Of a DNA stretch of 64,000 nt, positions 28,632 to 38,396 are shown piece by piece. Both the position numbers and the translations under genes were made by a program. Origin of the DNA: Pseudomonas sp. RC10 (GTDB lineage: Bacteria > Pseudomonadota > Gammaproteobacteria > Pseudomonadales > Pseudomonadaceae); assembly GCF_038397775.1 (NCBI RefSeq), contig NZ_CP151650.1, positions 3,534,001 through 3,598,000 of the forward strand. Reading direction: 5' to 3'. The notes below the pieces were generated by a model. That model was not told the origin of the DNA and ran no database searches. It was given only the letters and a program-made list of their open reading frames with translations. Each line of letters starts with the position of its first letter. The stretch's first letter is position 1.

Positions 28632-29840
28632 ATGCCACACAACCAGCGTCAGCCACAGAACGAAGACCCCGTGGTGATCGTCAGCGCCGTGCGCACGCCC
28701 ATGGGCGGCTTCCAGGGAGATCTCAAAAGCCTCACGGCGCCGCAACTCGGCGCGGCGGCCATTCGTGCGGCGGTTGAACGTGCGGGGCTAGCGGCTGCGG
28801 ATGTCGAGCAGGTGCTGTTCGGCTGCGTGCTGCCTGCCGGACTTGGCCAGGCCCCGGCACGACAGGCCGCCTTGGGGGCAGGCCTGAGCAACGGCACCTT
28901 GTGCACGACGCTGAACAAGATGTGCGGCTCCGGCATGCAAGCGGCGATCATGGGCCATGACCTGCTGCTGGCGGGCAGCGCCGGGGTGGTGGTCGCGGGC
29001 GGCATGGAAAGCATGTCCAACGCGCCGTACCTGCTGGACAAGGCGCGCAGCGGTTATCGCATGGGCCACGGGCAGATCGTCGATCACATGTTTCTCGACG
29101 GGCTGGAAGACGCCTACGACCGTGGGCGCCTCATGGGCACCTTCGCTGAGGATTGCGCGTCATTCGACAGTTTCAGTCGCGAGGCCCAGGACGCGTTCGC
29201 CATCGCCTCGCTGACCCGGGCCCAAGAGGCCATGAAGCAGGGGCATTTCGACGCTGAAATCGTCCCGGTGCAGGTGACTGTCGGCAAAGAACAGAAAACC
29301 GTCTCCCAGGACGAGCAACCGCCGAAAGCCAGGCTGGACAAGATCCCGCAGCTCAAACCGGCTTTTCGCGAAGGGGGAACGGTCACGGCGGCCAACTCCA
29401 GTTCAATTTCCGACGGCGCGGCGGCGTTGACGTTGATGCGTCAATCAGAGGCCGAACGGCGCGGGCTGAAGCCTTTGGCGGTGATTCGCGGCCATGCGGC
29501 GTATGCCAACCAGCCCAACCTGTTTCCGACCGCACCGATTGGCGCCATCGAAAAACTGATGCGCAAAACCGGCTGGTCCCTTAGCGATGTGGACCTGTTC
29601 GAGATCAACGAGGCGTTTGCCGTGGTCGCGTTGGTGACCATGAGCAAGCTGGAACTGCCCCACGAGAAAGTGAACGTCAACGGCGGCGCCTGTGCCCTCG
29701 GCCATCCCATTGGTGCCTCGGGGGCGAGGATTCTGGTGACCCTGTTGTCGGCGCTGAAACAGCGGGGGTTGCGACGCGGCGTGGCCGCCATTTGCATCGG
29801 CGGCGGCGAAGCGACGGCCATTGCGCTGGAGCTGGTTTAA
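28632..29840 (+). CDS. Acetyl-CoA C-acyltransferase (thiolase)
   Basis: The 402-residue enzyme carries the acyl-accepting cysteine C98 in NKMCGSGMQA, the HPIGASGAR histidine motif and the second cysteine in CIGGGEATA. It splits 3-ketoacyl-CoA with CoA, or runs in reverse. It is cotranscribed with the SDR dehydrogenase, which suggests degradation of a branched or short-chain acid; the substrate is not visible from sequence. Confidence 0.92.
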   Translation: MPHNQRQPQNEDPVVIVSAVRTPMGGFQGDLKSLTAPQLGAAAIRAAVERAGLAAADVEQVLFGCVLPAGLGQAPARQAALGAGLSNGTLCTTLNKMCGSGMQAAIMGHDLLLAGSAGVVVAGGMESMSNAPYLLDKARSGYRMGHGQIVDHMFLDGLEDAYDRGRLMGTFAEDCASFDSFSREAQDAFAIASLTRAQEAMKQGHFDAEIVPVQVTVGKEQKTVSQDEQPPKARLDKIPQLKPAFREGGTVTAANSSSISDGAAALTLMRQSEAERRGLKPLAVIRGHAAYANQPNLFPTAPIGAIEKLMRKTGWSLSDVDLFEINEAFAVVALVTMSKLELPHEKVNVNGGACALGHPIGASGARILVTLLSALKQRGLRRGVAAICIGGGEATAIALELV

Positions 29841-29931
29841 TCGTTTAAATTCAATGGTTTGAAGCTTTAACTTAAAGTCGGGTAATGCTGTTTCTGGCTT
29901 CGACAATTATTGATTAACGGGATGAAGAACA

Positions 29932-30705
29932 ATGACTTACGAAATGATCTTGAAGGAAATAAAAGGTCGGGTTGCGTTGCTTACGCTTAACCGCCCACAA
30001 GCACTGAATGCCCTCAATGCGCAGTTGATCAGCGAGCTCAATCACGCGCTGGATGAACTCGAACGCGACCGTGACATTGGCTGCATCGTGCTGACGGGGT
30101 CGGCCAAAGCGTTTGCCGCCGGTGCTGATATCAAGGAAATGGCCGAACTGACATACCCGCAAATCTATCTGGATGACCTGTTCAGCGACAGCGACCGGGT
30201 GGCCAATCGCCGCAAGCCGATTATCGCGGCGGTGTCCGGGTTTGCGTTGGGGGGCGGCTGTGAACTGGCCCTGATGTGCGATTTCATCCTGGCGGCGGAC
30301 AACGCCAGGTTCGGTCAGCCGGAGATCAAGCTCGGCGTGCTTCCGGGCATGGGCGGCACGCAGCGCCTGACCCGCGCCGTGGGCAAGGCAAAGGCCATGG
30401 AAATGTGTCTGACCGGGCGCATGATCGACGCCGAGGAAGCGGAGCGTTCCGGACTGGTGGCGCGCATCGTGCCTCAAGCGCAATTGCTCGAAGAGGCGCT
30501 GAAGGTCGCCGAGAGCATCGCCGCCAAGTCGTTGCCGGTGGCGATGATGGTCAAGGAAAGTGTCAATCGCGCGTTCGAGGTCAGCTTGTCCGAGGGCATC
30601 CGCTTCGAACGTCGGGTGTTCCATTCGGCGTTTGCCAGCGCGGATCAGAAGGAAGGCATGGCGGCATTCATCGAGAAGCGTGAGCCAAACTTCAAGCACC
30701 GCTGA
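29932..30705 (+). CDS. Enoyl-CoA hydratase
   Basis: The 257-residue crotonase-fold protein has the oxyanion-hole segments [14 protein letters not shown] and [14 protein letters not shown] and the catalytic glutamate region [19 protein letters not shown]. It hydrates 2-enoyl-CoA to 3-hydroxyacyl-CoA, the step before the SDR enzyme at 27849. The 91 bp gap from the thiolase is AT-richer and might hold its own promoter. Confidence 0.92.
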   Translation: MTYEMILKEIKGRVALLTLNRPQALNALNAQLISELNHALDELERDRDIGCIVLTGSAKAFAAGADIKEMAELTYPQIYLDDLFSDSDRVANRRKPIIAAVSGFALGGGCELALMCDFILAADNARFGQPEIKLGVLPGMGGTQRLTRAVGKAKAMEMCLTGRMIDAEEAERSGLVARIVPQAQLLEEALKVAESIAAKSLPVAMMVKESVNRAFEVSLSEGIRFERRVFHSAFASADQKEGMAAFIEKREPNFKHR

Positions 30706-30721
30706 TCAGCGGCGGCTGACC

Positions 30722-32299
30722 TCACATGCCGTCGTCTCCCGTGGCGTGCGGCGTATACCGGATGCCGTGCGCGTTGATGTGCAAGGTGGCGCGGGCGCCG
30801 CGCAGGGTGAGGGGTACCTTGCTGTCGACGAGCACAGGCGCTGGCTCGGGCGGTTTCGTCGGTGGCGACGCACCGTCCCGTTCGGTGGGTTCAAGGACCG
30901 AAATCCGCTCAGGGCCCTCGGCCATGCCACAGACCAGCGGCTGGTCGGGGTCACCTTCGAAAAACTGAATACGCAACGCCATTCCAGCGCGCGGCTCGGT
31001 GAGACTGCCGACGACGCGTGCCCAACTGTCTCTGAATGGGCTTGCCGGACCTTCGGTCTGCCATCCATATCGAATCCTGACTCGACCGGCTTCGTCCGCC
31101 CGTCCGTCGATCAGGGTGGCGGTCTCCAGCGACGCCACGACGGGTTGCGGGTGTTCCAGGGACGGCCTGAACGGCATTGTCCACGGCAGCACACTAAAAC
31201 TGTTTTCGTAGCCCGCCAGCGCTGGCCGGTCTGCGCCCGGCGGGACAAGCAGCCATTGTGCAATGCCCATGTCGGCGGCGCCCTCTGACGCCATGGCCTG
31301 CAAGATATGAATGACGTCGTTGGAGGTGCAGCCCCTTAACGGCGCCAGTTGCCAGGCGCTGTGGCGCACATCCGTCAACAGCGATTGATCATTGAGCAAT
31401 GGGTCTGGCTGTCCGTCCACGCGTACGACCAGGCCTGCGCGAAACCAGGGCAAGCGGCTGCGGCCCCTGATTTCCCGCCGTTCACAGCGCAGCCGCTCCA
31501 GCAGGCGCACGCTGATCTGTTTCTGCTGCTGTTGTGCGAGGGGGCGATTGGCGTTCTGCACCGCGCAAAGGCGCTGATTGTCGGCATCGGAGGCATGGTG
31601 TTGAGGTGCAAAGGCCTGGGGCGTGTAATGCTCGCCCGCATGGCTGCTGTAGCTGGCCTGCACGGACAGTTGCTCGGCGAGGTGATCGATCGGGGCGGGC
31701 GCCGACCCTTCCGGGAAACCCATCGGGTCGTCGGAAAACACCAGGGTATGCCGTTGAAGAGCGTGTTCATGGCGAAAGGCAATGCCTTCTTCTTCGCACA
31801 GCCTCTGCAGGAAGTGCAGGTCGCTTTCGTCGTATTGCAGGCAATGAGGTCGGCGGGGATATACGCCGATCAAGTGATCGAACCGGAACGCCCCGTCAGT
31901 CAGGCCGTGGTCGTGCAGCAGCCGCGTGAGGATTTGCGGCACCGTCAGCCCGTTGAATGCGCGACGCCGGGTCGGGCCGCACAGTTGCTGGAGGGCAGGG
32001 GTCAGGCGTAGCCGGTACACGCTGAGGTCAGCGCCGCGATACAGTTGTCGGGCGTCGCTGATCTGCCCATGCACGCCATGCACCGGGGCAGGCGTGCCGC
32101 CGATTTCCAACCCGGCGTTGCACTGCCGCAACGACGCCAGATCCAGCGCAGGATCAGGGCTCACAAGGTCGATGTCGAAGCAAAATGGCGCATTGAGTCG
32201 ATCACGACCCTTGACGCCGACGACCAGCAGATCGCTGGGGCGGCTGGCGATGGACAGGGTCATCGTCACTGGCGAGTCTTTGTGCATCGAGTGGGGCAC
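30722..32299 (-). CDS. Orphan short VgrG-like (contractile injection system spike) protein
   Basis: The 525-residue protein shows the gp27-like hub domain ([32 protein letters not shown]) and a gp5 OB-fold with RVRIRYGW and [13 protein letters not shown]. After that it ends within about 60 residues, so the long gp5 needle helix and any C-terminal effector domain are missing. Type VI VgrG proteins normally exceed 600 residues. No other secretion genes surround it; it converges on the enoyl-CoA hydratase. The start is uncertain: GTG at 32299, ATG at 32287 or an ATG twelve codons further in. It could be a scaled-down spike, a baseplate relative or a decaying gene. Confidence 0.8.
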   Translation of the reverse strand: MPHSMHKDSPVTMTLSIASRPSDLLVVGVKGRDRLNAPFCFDIDLVSPDPALDLASLRQCNAGLEIGGTPAPVHGVHGQISDARQLYRGADLSVYRLRLTPALQQLCGPTRRRAFNGLTVPQILTRLLHDHGLTDGAFRFDHLIGVYPRRPHCLQYDESDLHFLQRLCEEEGIAFRHEHALQRHTLVFSDDPMGFPEGSAPAPIDHLAEQLSVQASYSSHAGEHYTPQAFAPQHHASDADNQRLCAVQNANRPLAQQQQKQISVRLLERLRCERREIRGRSRLPWFRAGLVVRVDGQPDPLLNDQSLLTDVRHSAWQLAPLRGCTSNDVIHILQAMASEGAADMGIAQWLLVPPGADRPALAGYENSFSVLPWTMPFRPSLEHPQPVVASLETATLIDGRADEAGRVRIRYGWQTEGPASPFRDSWARVVGSLTEPRAGMALRIQFFEGDPDQPLVCGMAEGPERISVLEPTERDGASPPTKPPEPAPVLVDSKVPLTLRGARATLHINAHGIRYTPHATGDDGM

Positions 32300-32623
32300 C
32301 GTGAAATTTCGGGGTGCAGAGGGTACGAAAAGCGGCGCGACAAAGGGGCCAGTTCTGTATTTTCAGAAAGGGACTACAGGTCGCGTCGCCATATCCAGAG
32401 CCGTGTGTTGACGTTTTCCGGGAAACTTATCCGCGCTCGTTTGATCGACGGCAGCACGTCAGGGGTTTCATATGACGCCAGCGCGTATAAAATGCGGCGG
32501 GCGCCAGCGTTCTGTCCTGGCGCGTCATCATCGTTCACCTTTTCAGCATTCACCGTCTTCGGTCCGACGCGCCACGCCGGATCGGCCCCGACGGTGTACT
32601 GCCACCGGAACAAGAGAGTAATC

Positions 32624-33325
32624 ATGGGCGCACAGTGGAAGGTCAAACACAAAGAAGCAGCAGCCAATGCCAAGGGCAAGATTTTCGGCAAGCTGTCCAA
32701 GGAAATCATGATTGCCGCGCGTTCCGGCGCTGATCCCGACATGAATTCGCGCCTGCGTTTGGTGGTCGAGCAGGCGAAGAAAGCCTCTATGCCCCGCGAG
32801 ACGCTGGAGCGCGCGATCAAAAAGGGCGCTGGCCTGCTGGGCGAGCACGTGCACTTCGAGAAAGTGACCTATGAAGGGTTCGCGCCGCACAAGGTGCCGG
32901 TGATCGTCGAATGCCTGACCGATAACGTCAACCGCACGGTTGCCGAGATCCGTGTGCTGTTCCGCAAGGGGCAAATGGGCGCTGCTGGCTCCATCACGTG
33001 GGATTTCGACCATCTGGGCATGATCGAAGCCGCGGGCGACGGCAAGGCCGACCCGGAAGAAGCCGCCATCGAAGCCGGCGCTCAGGACGTCGAGCCGGGT
33101 GACGAGGGCGTGACCCTGTTCTACACCGAAGTCACTGACCTGGACGCCGTGTGCAAGGCGCTGCCAGAACAAGGCTTCACTGTGGAATCCGCCAAGATCG
33201 GCTACCGCCCGAAAAACCCGGTGTCGGGCTTGAGCGACGAGCAGATGGCCGAGGTTGAAGCGTTTCTGGAAGCGATTGACGGCCACGATGACGTGCAGGA
33301 CGTGTACGTCGGTCTGGCCGGTTGA
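32624..33325 (+). CDS. YebC/PmpR family regulatory protein
   Basis: The 233-residue protein begins [19 protein letters not shown] and contains the [17 protein letters not shown] block as [18 protein letters not shown], the hallmark of the YebC/PmpR family. Members bind DNA as regulators or relieve ribosome stalling. This is the variant without the usual AGHSKW start, so it is likely the second paralogue of Pseudomonas. The open frame extends far upstream, but the family start and AAGAGAG before the ATG fix 32624. Confidence 0.92.
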   Translation: MGAQWKVKHKEAAANAKGKIFGKLSKEIMIAARSGADPDMNSRLRLVVEQAKKASMPRETLERAIKKGAGLLGEHVHFEKVTYEGFAPHKVPVIVECLTDNVNRTVAEIRVLFRKGQMGAAGSITWDFDHLGMIEAAGDGKADPEEAAIEAGAQDVEPGDEGVTLFYTEVTDLDAVCKALPEQGFTVESAKIGYRPKNPVSGLSDEQMAEVEAFLEAIDGHDDVQDVYVGLAG

Positions 33326-33330
33326 TACCA

Positions 33331-33368
33331 CGGTGGGTCAGTGACTGATCGGAGTGATTGACCCACCG
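33331..33368. terminator. Hairpin between convergent yebC-like and LRR-kinase genes
   Basis: CGGTGGGTCA at 33331 pairs with TGACCCACCG ending at 33368, over an 18-base loop. A degenerate REP-like stretch of the GCCTCCGGC type runs on to about 33405. No U-tract is present, so termination is only a possibility. Confidence 0.45.
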
Positions 33369-33435
33369 CATCGCTGCGGTCGCGCCTCCGGCATCCCCCA
33401 AGAGCCCGAGGCCGCCGCAAGCCAGTGATGTTTGC

Positions 33436-34722
33436 CTAGCGATCCAGCAGCGCCAGCACCTCGGCAAACCCCGGTCGTTTCATGACCTGTGGCTGAATGC
33501 AGCGCGCCGCAAGCCCCCGCAGCACAGCCGTTTCTTCGTCAGACCCGTCGCAACACGTCAGCAACTCATCCAGCAATATCCCGAACGCCCGCACCTCGAT
33601 GCGCTCCAGGGTCTGGCCCGTCGTTTCATCGGGATAAAACGCGGCAGCGCCGAAATCCCCCAGCAGACTTTCGCCCTGTTCCGCCCAGAGAACGTTATGG
33701 GCGTACAGGTCGCCGTGATTGATGCCTTTGCGATGCAAATGCCCGCAGGCGTCGGCAAGGCCGTGGGCCATGCGCCGCACCGTCGCAAGGCTCAGGCGCG
33801 TACTGCCGTAGACGTCACGCGTGCAGGATTCGAGGCTGGGCGGGCGGGCCAGGGTGATGAATCGCGGGGAAATCAGCTCCATCACCAACCCTCGCGCCTG
33901 CTGCGGGTGATCGAACACTTGCCCCAGGACGGGAATCAGGTTCGGGTGCTGACCGGCGGCGATGCACGCAGCCATTTCATTCAATGGGGAGCCATCGCTG
34001 GTCAGCTCGCCCTTATAGAGCTTGACGGCCACCTCGTCGGTCACTCCGTCGTCGTGCTGCCATTCCGCCTGCTGAATCACCCCGGAAGCGCCTTCTCCCA
34101 GCACCTGATGCAAGGTCAGCGCTGACCAGGGAATCTGCCGGATGGGCTCCTCAGTGTGAATGTCGTTCAGCGGGTTGCCGGAAAACGCCAGCCAGGCCAG
34201 CGCGGGCATCTGCAGCAGCCAGTCCGGCAATCGGCGAATCTCGTTGGACGCTATGCGCACCAGCTCCAGCCGCTGACACGCCGCCAGTGACGGGGGCAGG
34301 GTGCGCAATCGGTTTCCGGCCAGCATCAGTTTTTGCAGGTGTTCGAACCGACCCAGCTCATCAGGCAGTGATTCCAGGCGGTTATCCGTCAAGACGAGGG
34401 CGCGCAGACGGGGTGGCAGCGAGCGGGGCGATACTTCGGTGATCCGGCACGCCTTGAAGCCGACGAAAAACAACTGCTCGCACTGGCCCAACGCTTCGGG
34501 CAGGTGGGTGAACAGGTTGTTGGAACAGAACAGAATCTTGAGGCGTTTGAGCCGGTGCAGATCGGCCGGCAGCTCGCTGAGTTGATTGTCCGACAGGTTC
34601 AACACCTCCAGCGAATCGCTGAGGTTGAAAATCTCGTCGGGAAACGCCGTGAGGCCGCAGCTGAGGTCCAGCCGTTTGCTGCCCGCCAGTGTGCCGGCGC
34701 GCAGGTCTGCGAGAGTGTGCAT
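33436..34722 (-). CDS. Leucine-rich-repeat protein kinase
   Basis: The 428-residue protein joins about six leucine-rich repeats (residues 15-185, pattern LxxLxLxxNxLxxLP) to a eukaryotic-type kinase domain (residues 200-428). The kinase keeps the glycine loop GEGASG (209-214), K234 in VAVK, E249, a catalytic loop HGDLYAHN (D338, N343) and DFG at 356-358, so it should bind ATP and may phosphorylate proteins. There is no signal peptide or membrane segment, hence a cytosolic or secreted role without a canonical leader. No phosphatase or substrate gene is nearby. Related genes are annotated in several Pseudomonas, with unclear function. Confidence 0.9.
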   Translation of the reverse strand: MHTLADLRAGTLAGSKRLDLSCGLTAFPDEIFNLSDSLEVLNLSDNQLSELPADLHRLKRLKILFCSNNLFTHLPEALGQCEQLFFVGFKACRITEVSPRSLPPRLRALVLTDNRLESLPDELGRFEHLQKLMLAGNRLRTLPPSLAACQRLELVRIASNEIRRLPDWLLQMPALAWLAFSGNPLNDIHTEEPIRQIPWSALTLHQVLGEGASGVIQQAEWQHDDGVTDEVAVKLYKGELTSDGSPLNEMAACIAAGQHPNLIPVLGQVFDHPQQARGLVMELISPRFITLARPPSLESCTRDVYGSTRLSLATVRRMAHGLADACGHLHRKGINHGDLYAHNVLWAEQGESLLGDFGAAAFYPDETTGQTLERIEVRAFGILLDELLTCCDGSDEETAVLRGLAARCIQPQVMKRPGFAEVLALLDR

Positions 34723-34779
34723 GGGGAAAAGGCCCGTGGTTCAGGGCCGGTCATGATAGCGAGTTCGTGAGCGTCGCGC

Positions 34780-35328
34780 TCAACCGAGGCAGCGATCCAG
34801 CAGCTGATGCATGCGTTCGAGGGTGGGGGCCGATTCGGCATAGAGAATCCGGTACACCATCGGCGCCACGACCGCATCGACCAGCTCATCGGCGGATGGG
34901 CTGCGCTCGCCGCGCAAGTGGGCGCGGTCGATGATGATCTGCAACTGATCGCGGACCATGTTCAGGCACTTGCCCGAGCACAGGGTTGCGCTGCTGGCGA
35001 CCACGTCGCGCATCATTTCGCGGCCCGGTGCGGAATTGGTTTCTTCGAGGTAGACCTCGACCCAAGTGCGCAAATCTTCGCGCAGGCTGCCGCAATCCAC
35101 CGGTTCATCGGGGCGCAACCGTTCCACTGCCGCATCGGCCAGCAGCGACGTCAAATCGCCCCAGCGACGGTAGATGGTCGAGGGCGTGACGCCTGCACGG
35201 GCAGCGATCATCGGCACGCTCAACGCGGAACGGTCCTGCTCTTCAAGCAAGTCGCGCACGGCGGCGTGGATCGATGTCTGCACCCGGGCGCTACGGCCGC
35301 CGGTACGAATGCCTTCTTTGATAGCCAT
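34780..35328 (-). CDS. TetR/AcrR family regulator
   Basis: The 182-residue protein has the helix-turn-helix VPMIAARAGVTPSTIYRRWG and a TetR_C-like ligand domain. It is transcribed away from the MFS gene at 35435 with 106 bp between starts, the usual arrangement for a repressor controlling its neighbour and itself. The effector is unknown. Confidence 0.92.
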   Translation of the reverse strand: MAIKEGIRTGGRSARVQTSIHAAVRDLLEEQDRSALSVPMIAARAGVTPSTIYRRWGDLTSLLADAAVERLRPDEPVDCGSLREDLRTWVEVYLEETNSAPGREMMRDVVASSATLCSGKCLNMVRDQLQIIIDRAHLRGERSPSADELVDAVVAPMVYRILYAESAPTLERMHQLLDRCLG

Positions 35329-35434
35329 GAATCGGACCTTAACACAAAGTATTTGCTTTAAGCGGTTTCTGCTCGCACACTCTCTAACGCAAATTAATAG
35401 CTTTTATGGTGTGCTTTTTCGGGAGAGTGTACGC

Positions 35435-36640
35435 GTGTCTGAATCGATGCAGAACCCGCAAGTCGATGGTCGGAGCCGGGGCCACCTCGGGTATTTCGCG
35501 TTTGTGATGCTGTGCTTCTTTGCTGCTTCCAGTGCCCCGACGCCGCTTTACCATGTGTATCAGCAGGCGTGGGGCTTTTCTTCCGCGCTGCTGACGCTGA
35601 TTTTTGCGGTGTACGCCTTGAGTTTGCTGGCGACGTTGTTGGTGTTCGGTTCGCTGTCAGACTATTTGGGTCGGCGTCCGGTGATCCTCGTCGCTCTGCT
35701 GCTGGAGGCCTTGTCGATGCTCTTGTTCATCGGCGCCAGCGACGTCAGTTGGCTGATTGCCGCCCGCGTCTTGCAAGGGGTGGCGACGGGGATCGCCAGC
35801 AGCGCGTTGGGCGCGGCGATGCTCGACACCGATCAGAATCAGGGCCCATTGATCAACAGCATTGCGCCGATGTTCGGCATGGCGTTGGGCGCGCTCGGCA
35901 CCAGCGCGCTGGTCGAATACGCGCCGATGCCGTTGCTGCTGGCCTTCATTCTGCTGCTGGCGGCATTCGTGGCGCAGATCCTGTACCTCTGGCGCGTGAA
36001 GGAAACCGTCAGCCCGCAACCCGGTGTGTTGAAGACCCTGAAACCAAGACTCTATGTGCCGCAGCGTGCGCGCAGTACCTTGCTGCTGGTGTTGCCAGCG
36101 GACATCGCCGCCTGGGCGCTGGGCGGGTTCTTCCTGTCGCTGGCACCTTCATTGCTCGCCGCCGCGACCGGCTCGAAATCCGTGCTTCACGGTGGTTTGG
36201 CGGTGGCGGCTCTGACGATCAGCGGGGCGATTTCCATCATGAACCTGCGCCTGCGCCCGCCGCAATTGGCGCTGTTGGTGGGGTGCAGCTTTTTGGCGTT
36301 GGGCGTGTCGGTGATTCTGCTGGCGGTCAACGTGGGCTGGCTGTGGCTGTTCTTCAGCGGCGCCGTCGTGGCGGGGATCGGGTTTGGCGCCAGCTTCCTG
36401 GGGGCGTTGCGGTTGCTGCTGCCGCTGGCTCACGCCCATGAACGGGCGGGGCTGATGTCGACGTTTCTGGCGTTGAGCTACCTGGCGTTCTGCGTCCCGG
36501 CGCTGCTTGCCGGGCTGGCGGTCAAAAGCGAGGGCCTGGTGGTCACGACCAACGTGTACGGGGCCGTAGTGGTGGTGTTGGCGTTGCTGGCCCTGGGCGG
36601 GTTGCTCATGCAGCGCATGACCAAGGCGCGCGCGGCCTGA
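35435..36640 (+). CDS. MFS transporter
   Basis: The 401-residue membrane protein has about twelve hydrophobic segments and the MFS loop motif GSLSDYLGRRPVIL after the second helix. It starts at a GTG seven bases after GGGAGAG; an internal ATG at 35447 is also possible. The divergent TetR gene suggests inducible efflux. Substrate unknown. Confidence 0.9.
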   Translation: MSESMQNPQVDGRSRGHLGYFAFVMLCFFAASSAPTPLYHVYQQAWGFSSALLTLIFAVYALSLLATLLVFGSLSDYLGRRPVILVALLLEALSMLLFIGASDVSWLIAARVLQGVATGIASSALGAAMLDTDQNQGPLINSIAPMFGMALGALGTSALVEYAPMPLLLAFILLLAAFVAQILYLWRVKETVSPQPGVLKTLKPRLYVPQRARSTLLLVLPADIAAWALGGFFLSLAPSLLAAATGSKSVLHGGLAVAALTISGAISIMNLRLRPPQLALLVGCSFLALGVSVILLAVNVGWLWLFFSGAVVAGIGFGASFLGALRLLLPLAHAHERAGLMSTFLALSYLAFCVPALLAGLAVKSEGLVVTTNVYGAVVVVLALLALGGLLMQRMTKARAA

Positions 36641-36654
36641 CCCCGGATAGCACT

Positions 36655-36681
36655 GGAAATGGGCGCGGCGCCGCCCATTCC
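36655..36681 (+). terminator. Hairpin after the MFS gene
   Basis: ATGGGCG and CGCCCAT form a seven-pair stem around a CGGCGC loop, 15 bp beyond the MFS stop. There is no clean T-run, so it is a weak terminator candidate. Confidence 0.4.
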
Positions 36682-36751
36682 CTAAAGTCAGAGGCCGCAG
36701 TGCCGATAAACCGGCTGGGACACACTCGACTCAATTGAGCATGGATCAGCT

Positions 36752-38350
36752 ATGACTTCGATTTCCTCTATCACCTCCACGCAGCCTCTGGTGGTCACCC
36801 CGACAGTGGCGACTCAGCCGGTGGCCACCGCAGCGGTGGGGACAACCCCGAGCACCGCATCGCCTTCGTCTGTCGTGTTGCTGGGGCAGGACACCCTCGT
36901 CACTAACGCACAGACCTACACCGCCCGTGGTGTGATTGCCGACGCCGATGTGCCGCCCGCCTGGGAATACACGCGGCAGGATTCGGTGACCCTGGCGATG
37001 CAGGGCAACTTCAGCACGACGCATGGTGTGGGCCGTTTCCAGGGCCTTGGCGCCACGCTGCTTGCGCAACTGGCGCAGACGGGGAAGGGTGTTTCCCAAT
37101 CGGTGATCAGCTCGCCTTCCGGACGAACCCTTGAACCCTCCGAGCTGGCGGCCGCCCAGGACAAACTGCACAGCAGTGCCGCCGACAACAGCATCAGCCT
37201 GACCCTGAAGACCGCCAGCGGCAAGACCGTGCAGTTGACCCTTTCCAGCAGCGAAAACGGGCTGGCGGTACAGGCACAGGTCAGCGGTGGCGACCTGAGC
37301 GACGACGAACTCGCCGCGCTGGGCAAGATGGCGGACGGTTTTCAATCGGCCATCGACGGGCTGACGGCGAAACCTCCTCAGCTCAAGCTGGAAGCGTTGA
37401 CGCAATATGACAGCAACGTGTTTTCGTCGGTGGCGCTGAGCACCCGCATCAAACTGAATGACGGCAGCGTCCAGACCCTCGACATGAATGCCGACGCCGA
37501 CCAGCGTTCAGTGCGCATGAGCGGTGCGTCGGGCAATCTGAACATTTCGGTCGATCTGAAGAATGCCGCCATTATCGGCAACAGCGACCAGCAGGCGAAA
37601 GCCGTTAAAAACTACGTGAGTCAGATTGAAGCCGCCCGGACACGCGGTGACGGCGACGCACAATTGCTCTCCCTCTTCGAAGACGGGTTCAAGACGCTGC
37701 ACAGCCAATACCCGGGAGCCCGGCCTTCCACTGCACCCCAGACCGTCAACTCCATCGACTTGACCGATACCGATCACGGCTTGCTGACGGGCCTGGCCGA
37801 TTTCAAGGCGTCGGTCACCGAGAAGACCGAGGCCAGCAACCCGGCACGCCCTGATGAGCTGGACGCGTTCTCGTACAACCTGTCGCAATCGACGCAATCC
37901 AAAGGCCGGGATCAGTTGAACCGGACCCTCGTTCAGAACCAGCAATCGAGCCTGATTGCCAGTTACCACAAGGCGCTCACCGCAGGCCAGAAGCTGGACC
38001 TGAGCCGCGATCCGACGTCGCAGAATTACCTGTATTACCAGATCAACGATCAGGCCAGCAGCAAGACCAACATCGGTTACGACAAAGGGGCATTGGTGCA
38101 GGCGTCGGTCAGCCAGTCCGCAAGCCAGTCGACGCGTATTTCCAAATACGTGATGGGGCACCTGGAGAGCGACACGCGGACGCCGTTGTCATCGTCAAAA
38201 ACCCAGAATTTCCTGAGCGTGCTGCAACAGGCGCTACAACAGGACAAGGACGCGAAACAAGGACGTGGCGTTTCGACGCTCAAGGACACCCTGGCGGGGA
38301 TTCAGGACAAGGTATTGTTGCGGGGCAGTGCGAGCGACCTGAAAGGTTGA
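36752..38350 (+). CDS. Hypothetical protein, Ser/Thr-rich N-terminus
   Basis: I do not recognise this 532-residue protein. The first 45 residues are rich in Ser, Thr, Pro and Val and contain no acidic residue, then comes a region with repeated TLKTASGKTVQLTLSSSE-like beta patterns (residues 145-190) and a polar, Gln/Ser-rich C-terminal half predicted mostly helical. There is no signal peptide, membrane segment or cysteine cluster. Codon use and GC match the neighbours. It is a single gene between terminator-like hairpins. The N-terminus loosely resembles type III secreted proteins of plant-associated pseudomonads, but no hrp box is visible upstream. Confidence 0.8.
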   Translation: MTSISSITSTQPLVVTPTVATQPVATAAVGTTPSTASPSSVVLLGQDTLVTNAQTYTARGVIADADVPPAWEYTRQDSVTLAMQGNFSTTHGVGRFQGLGATLLAQLAQTGKGVSQSVISSPSGRTLEPSELAAAQDKLHSSAADNSISLTLKTASGKTVQLTLSSSENGLAVQAQVSGGDLSDDELAALGKMADGFQSAIDGLTAKPPQLKLEALTQYDSNVFSSVALSTRIKLNDGSVQTLDMNADADQRSVRMSGASGNLNISVDLKNAAIIGNSDQQAKAVKNYVSQIEAARTRGDGDAQLLSLFEDGFKTLHSQYPGARPSTAPQTVNSIDLTDTDHGLLTGLADFKASVTEKTEASNPARPDELDAFSYNLSQSTQSKGRDQLNRTLVQNQQSSLIASYHKALTAGQKLDLSRDPTSQNYLYYQINDQASSKTNIGYDKGALVQASVSQSASQSTRISKYVMGHLESDTRTPLSSSKTQNFLSVLQQALQQDKDAKQGRGVSTLKDTLAGIQDKVLLRGSASDLKG

Positions 38351-38390
38351 GCGGTGGATCTGTGACAGACCGGCTGTCTGATCCACCGCT
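38350..38390. terminator. Strong hairpin between convergent genes
   Basis: AGCGGTGGATC pairs with GATCCACCGCT, with an inner ACAG/CTGT extension. It lies directly after the hypothetical gene stop and before the anti-sigma gene stop on the other strand, so it can serve both directions. No long T-run follows. Confidence 0.6.
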
Positions 38391-38396
38391 CTCTGT

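Noticed and set aside
36641..36751. Possible hrp box before the 532-residue protein
   Set aside because: No GGAACC-N15/16-CCAC pattern is present; the repeat there is a simple hairpin.
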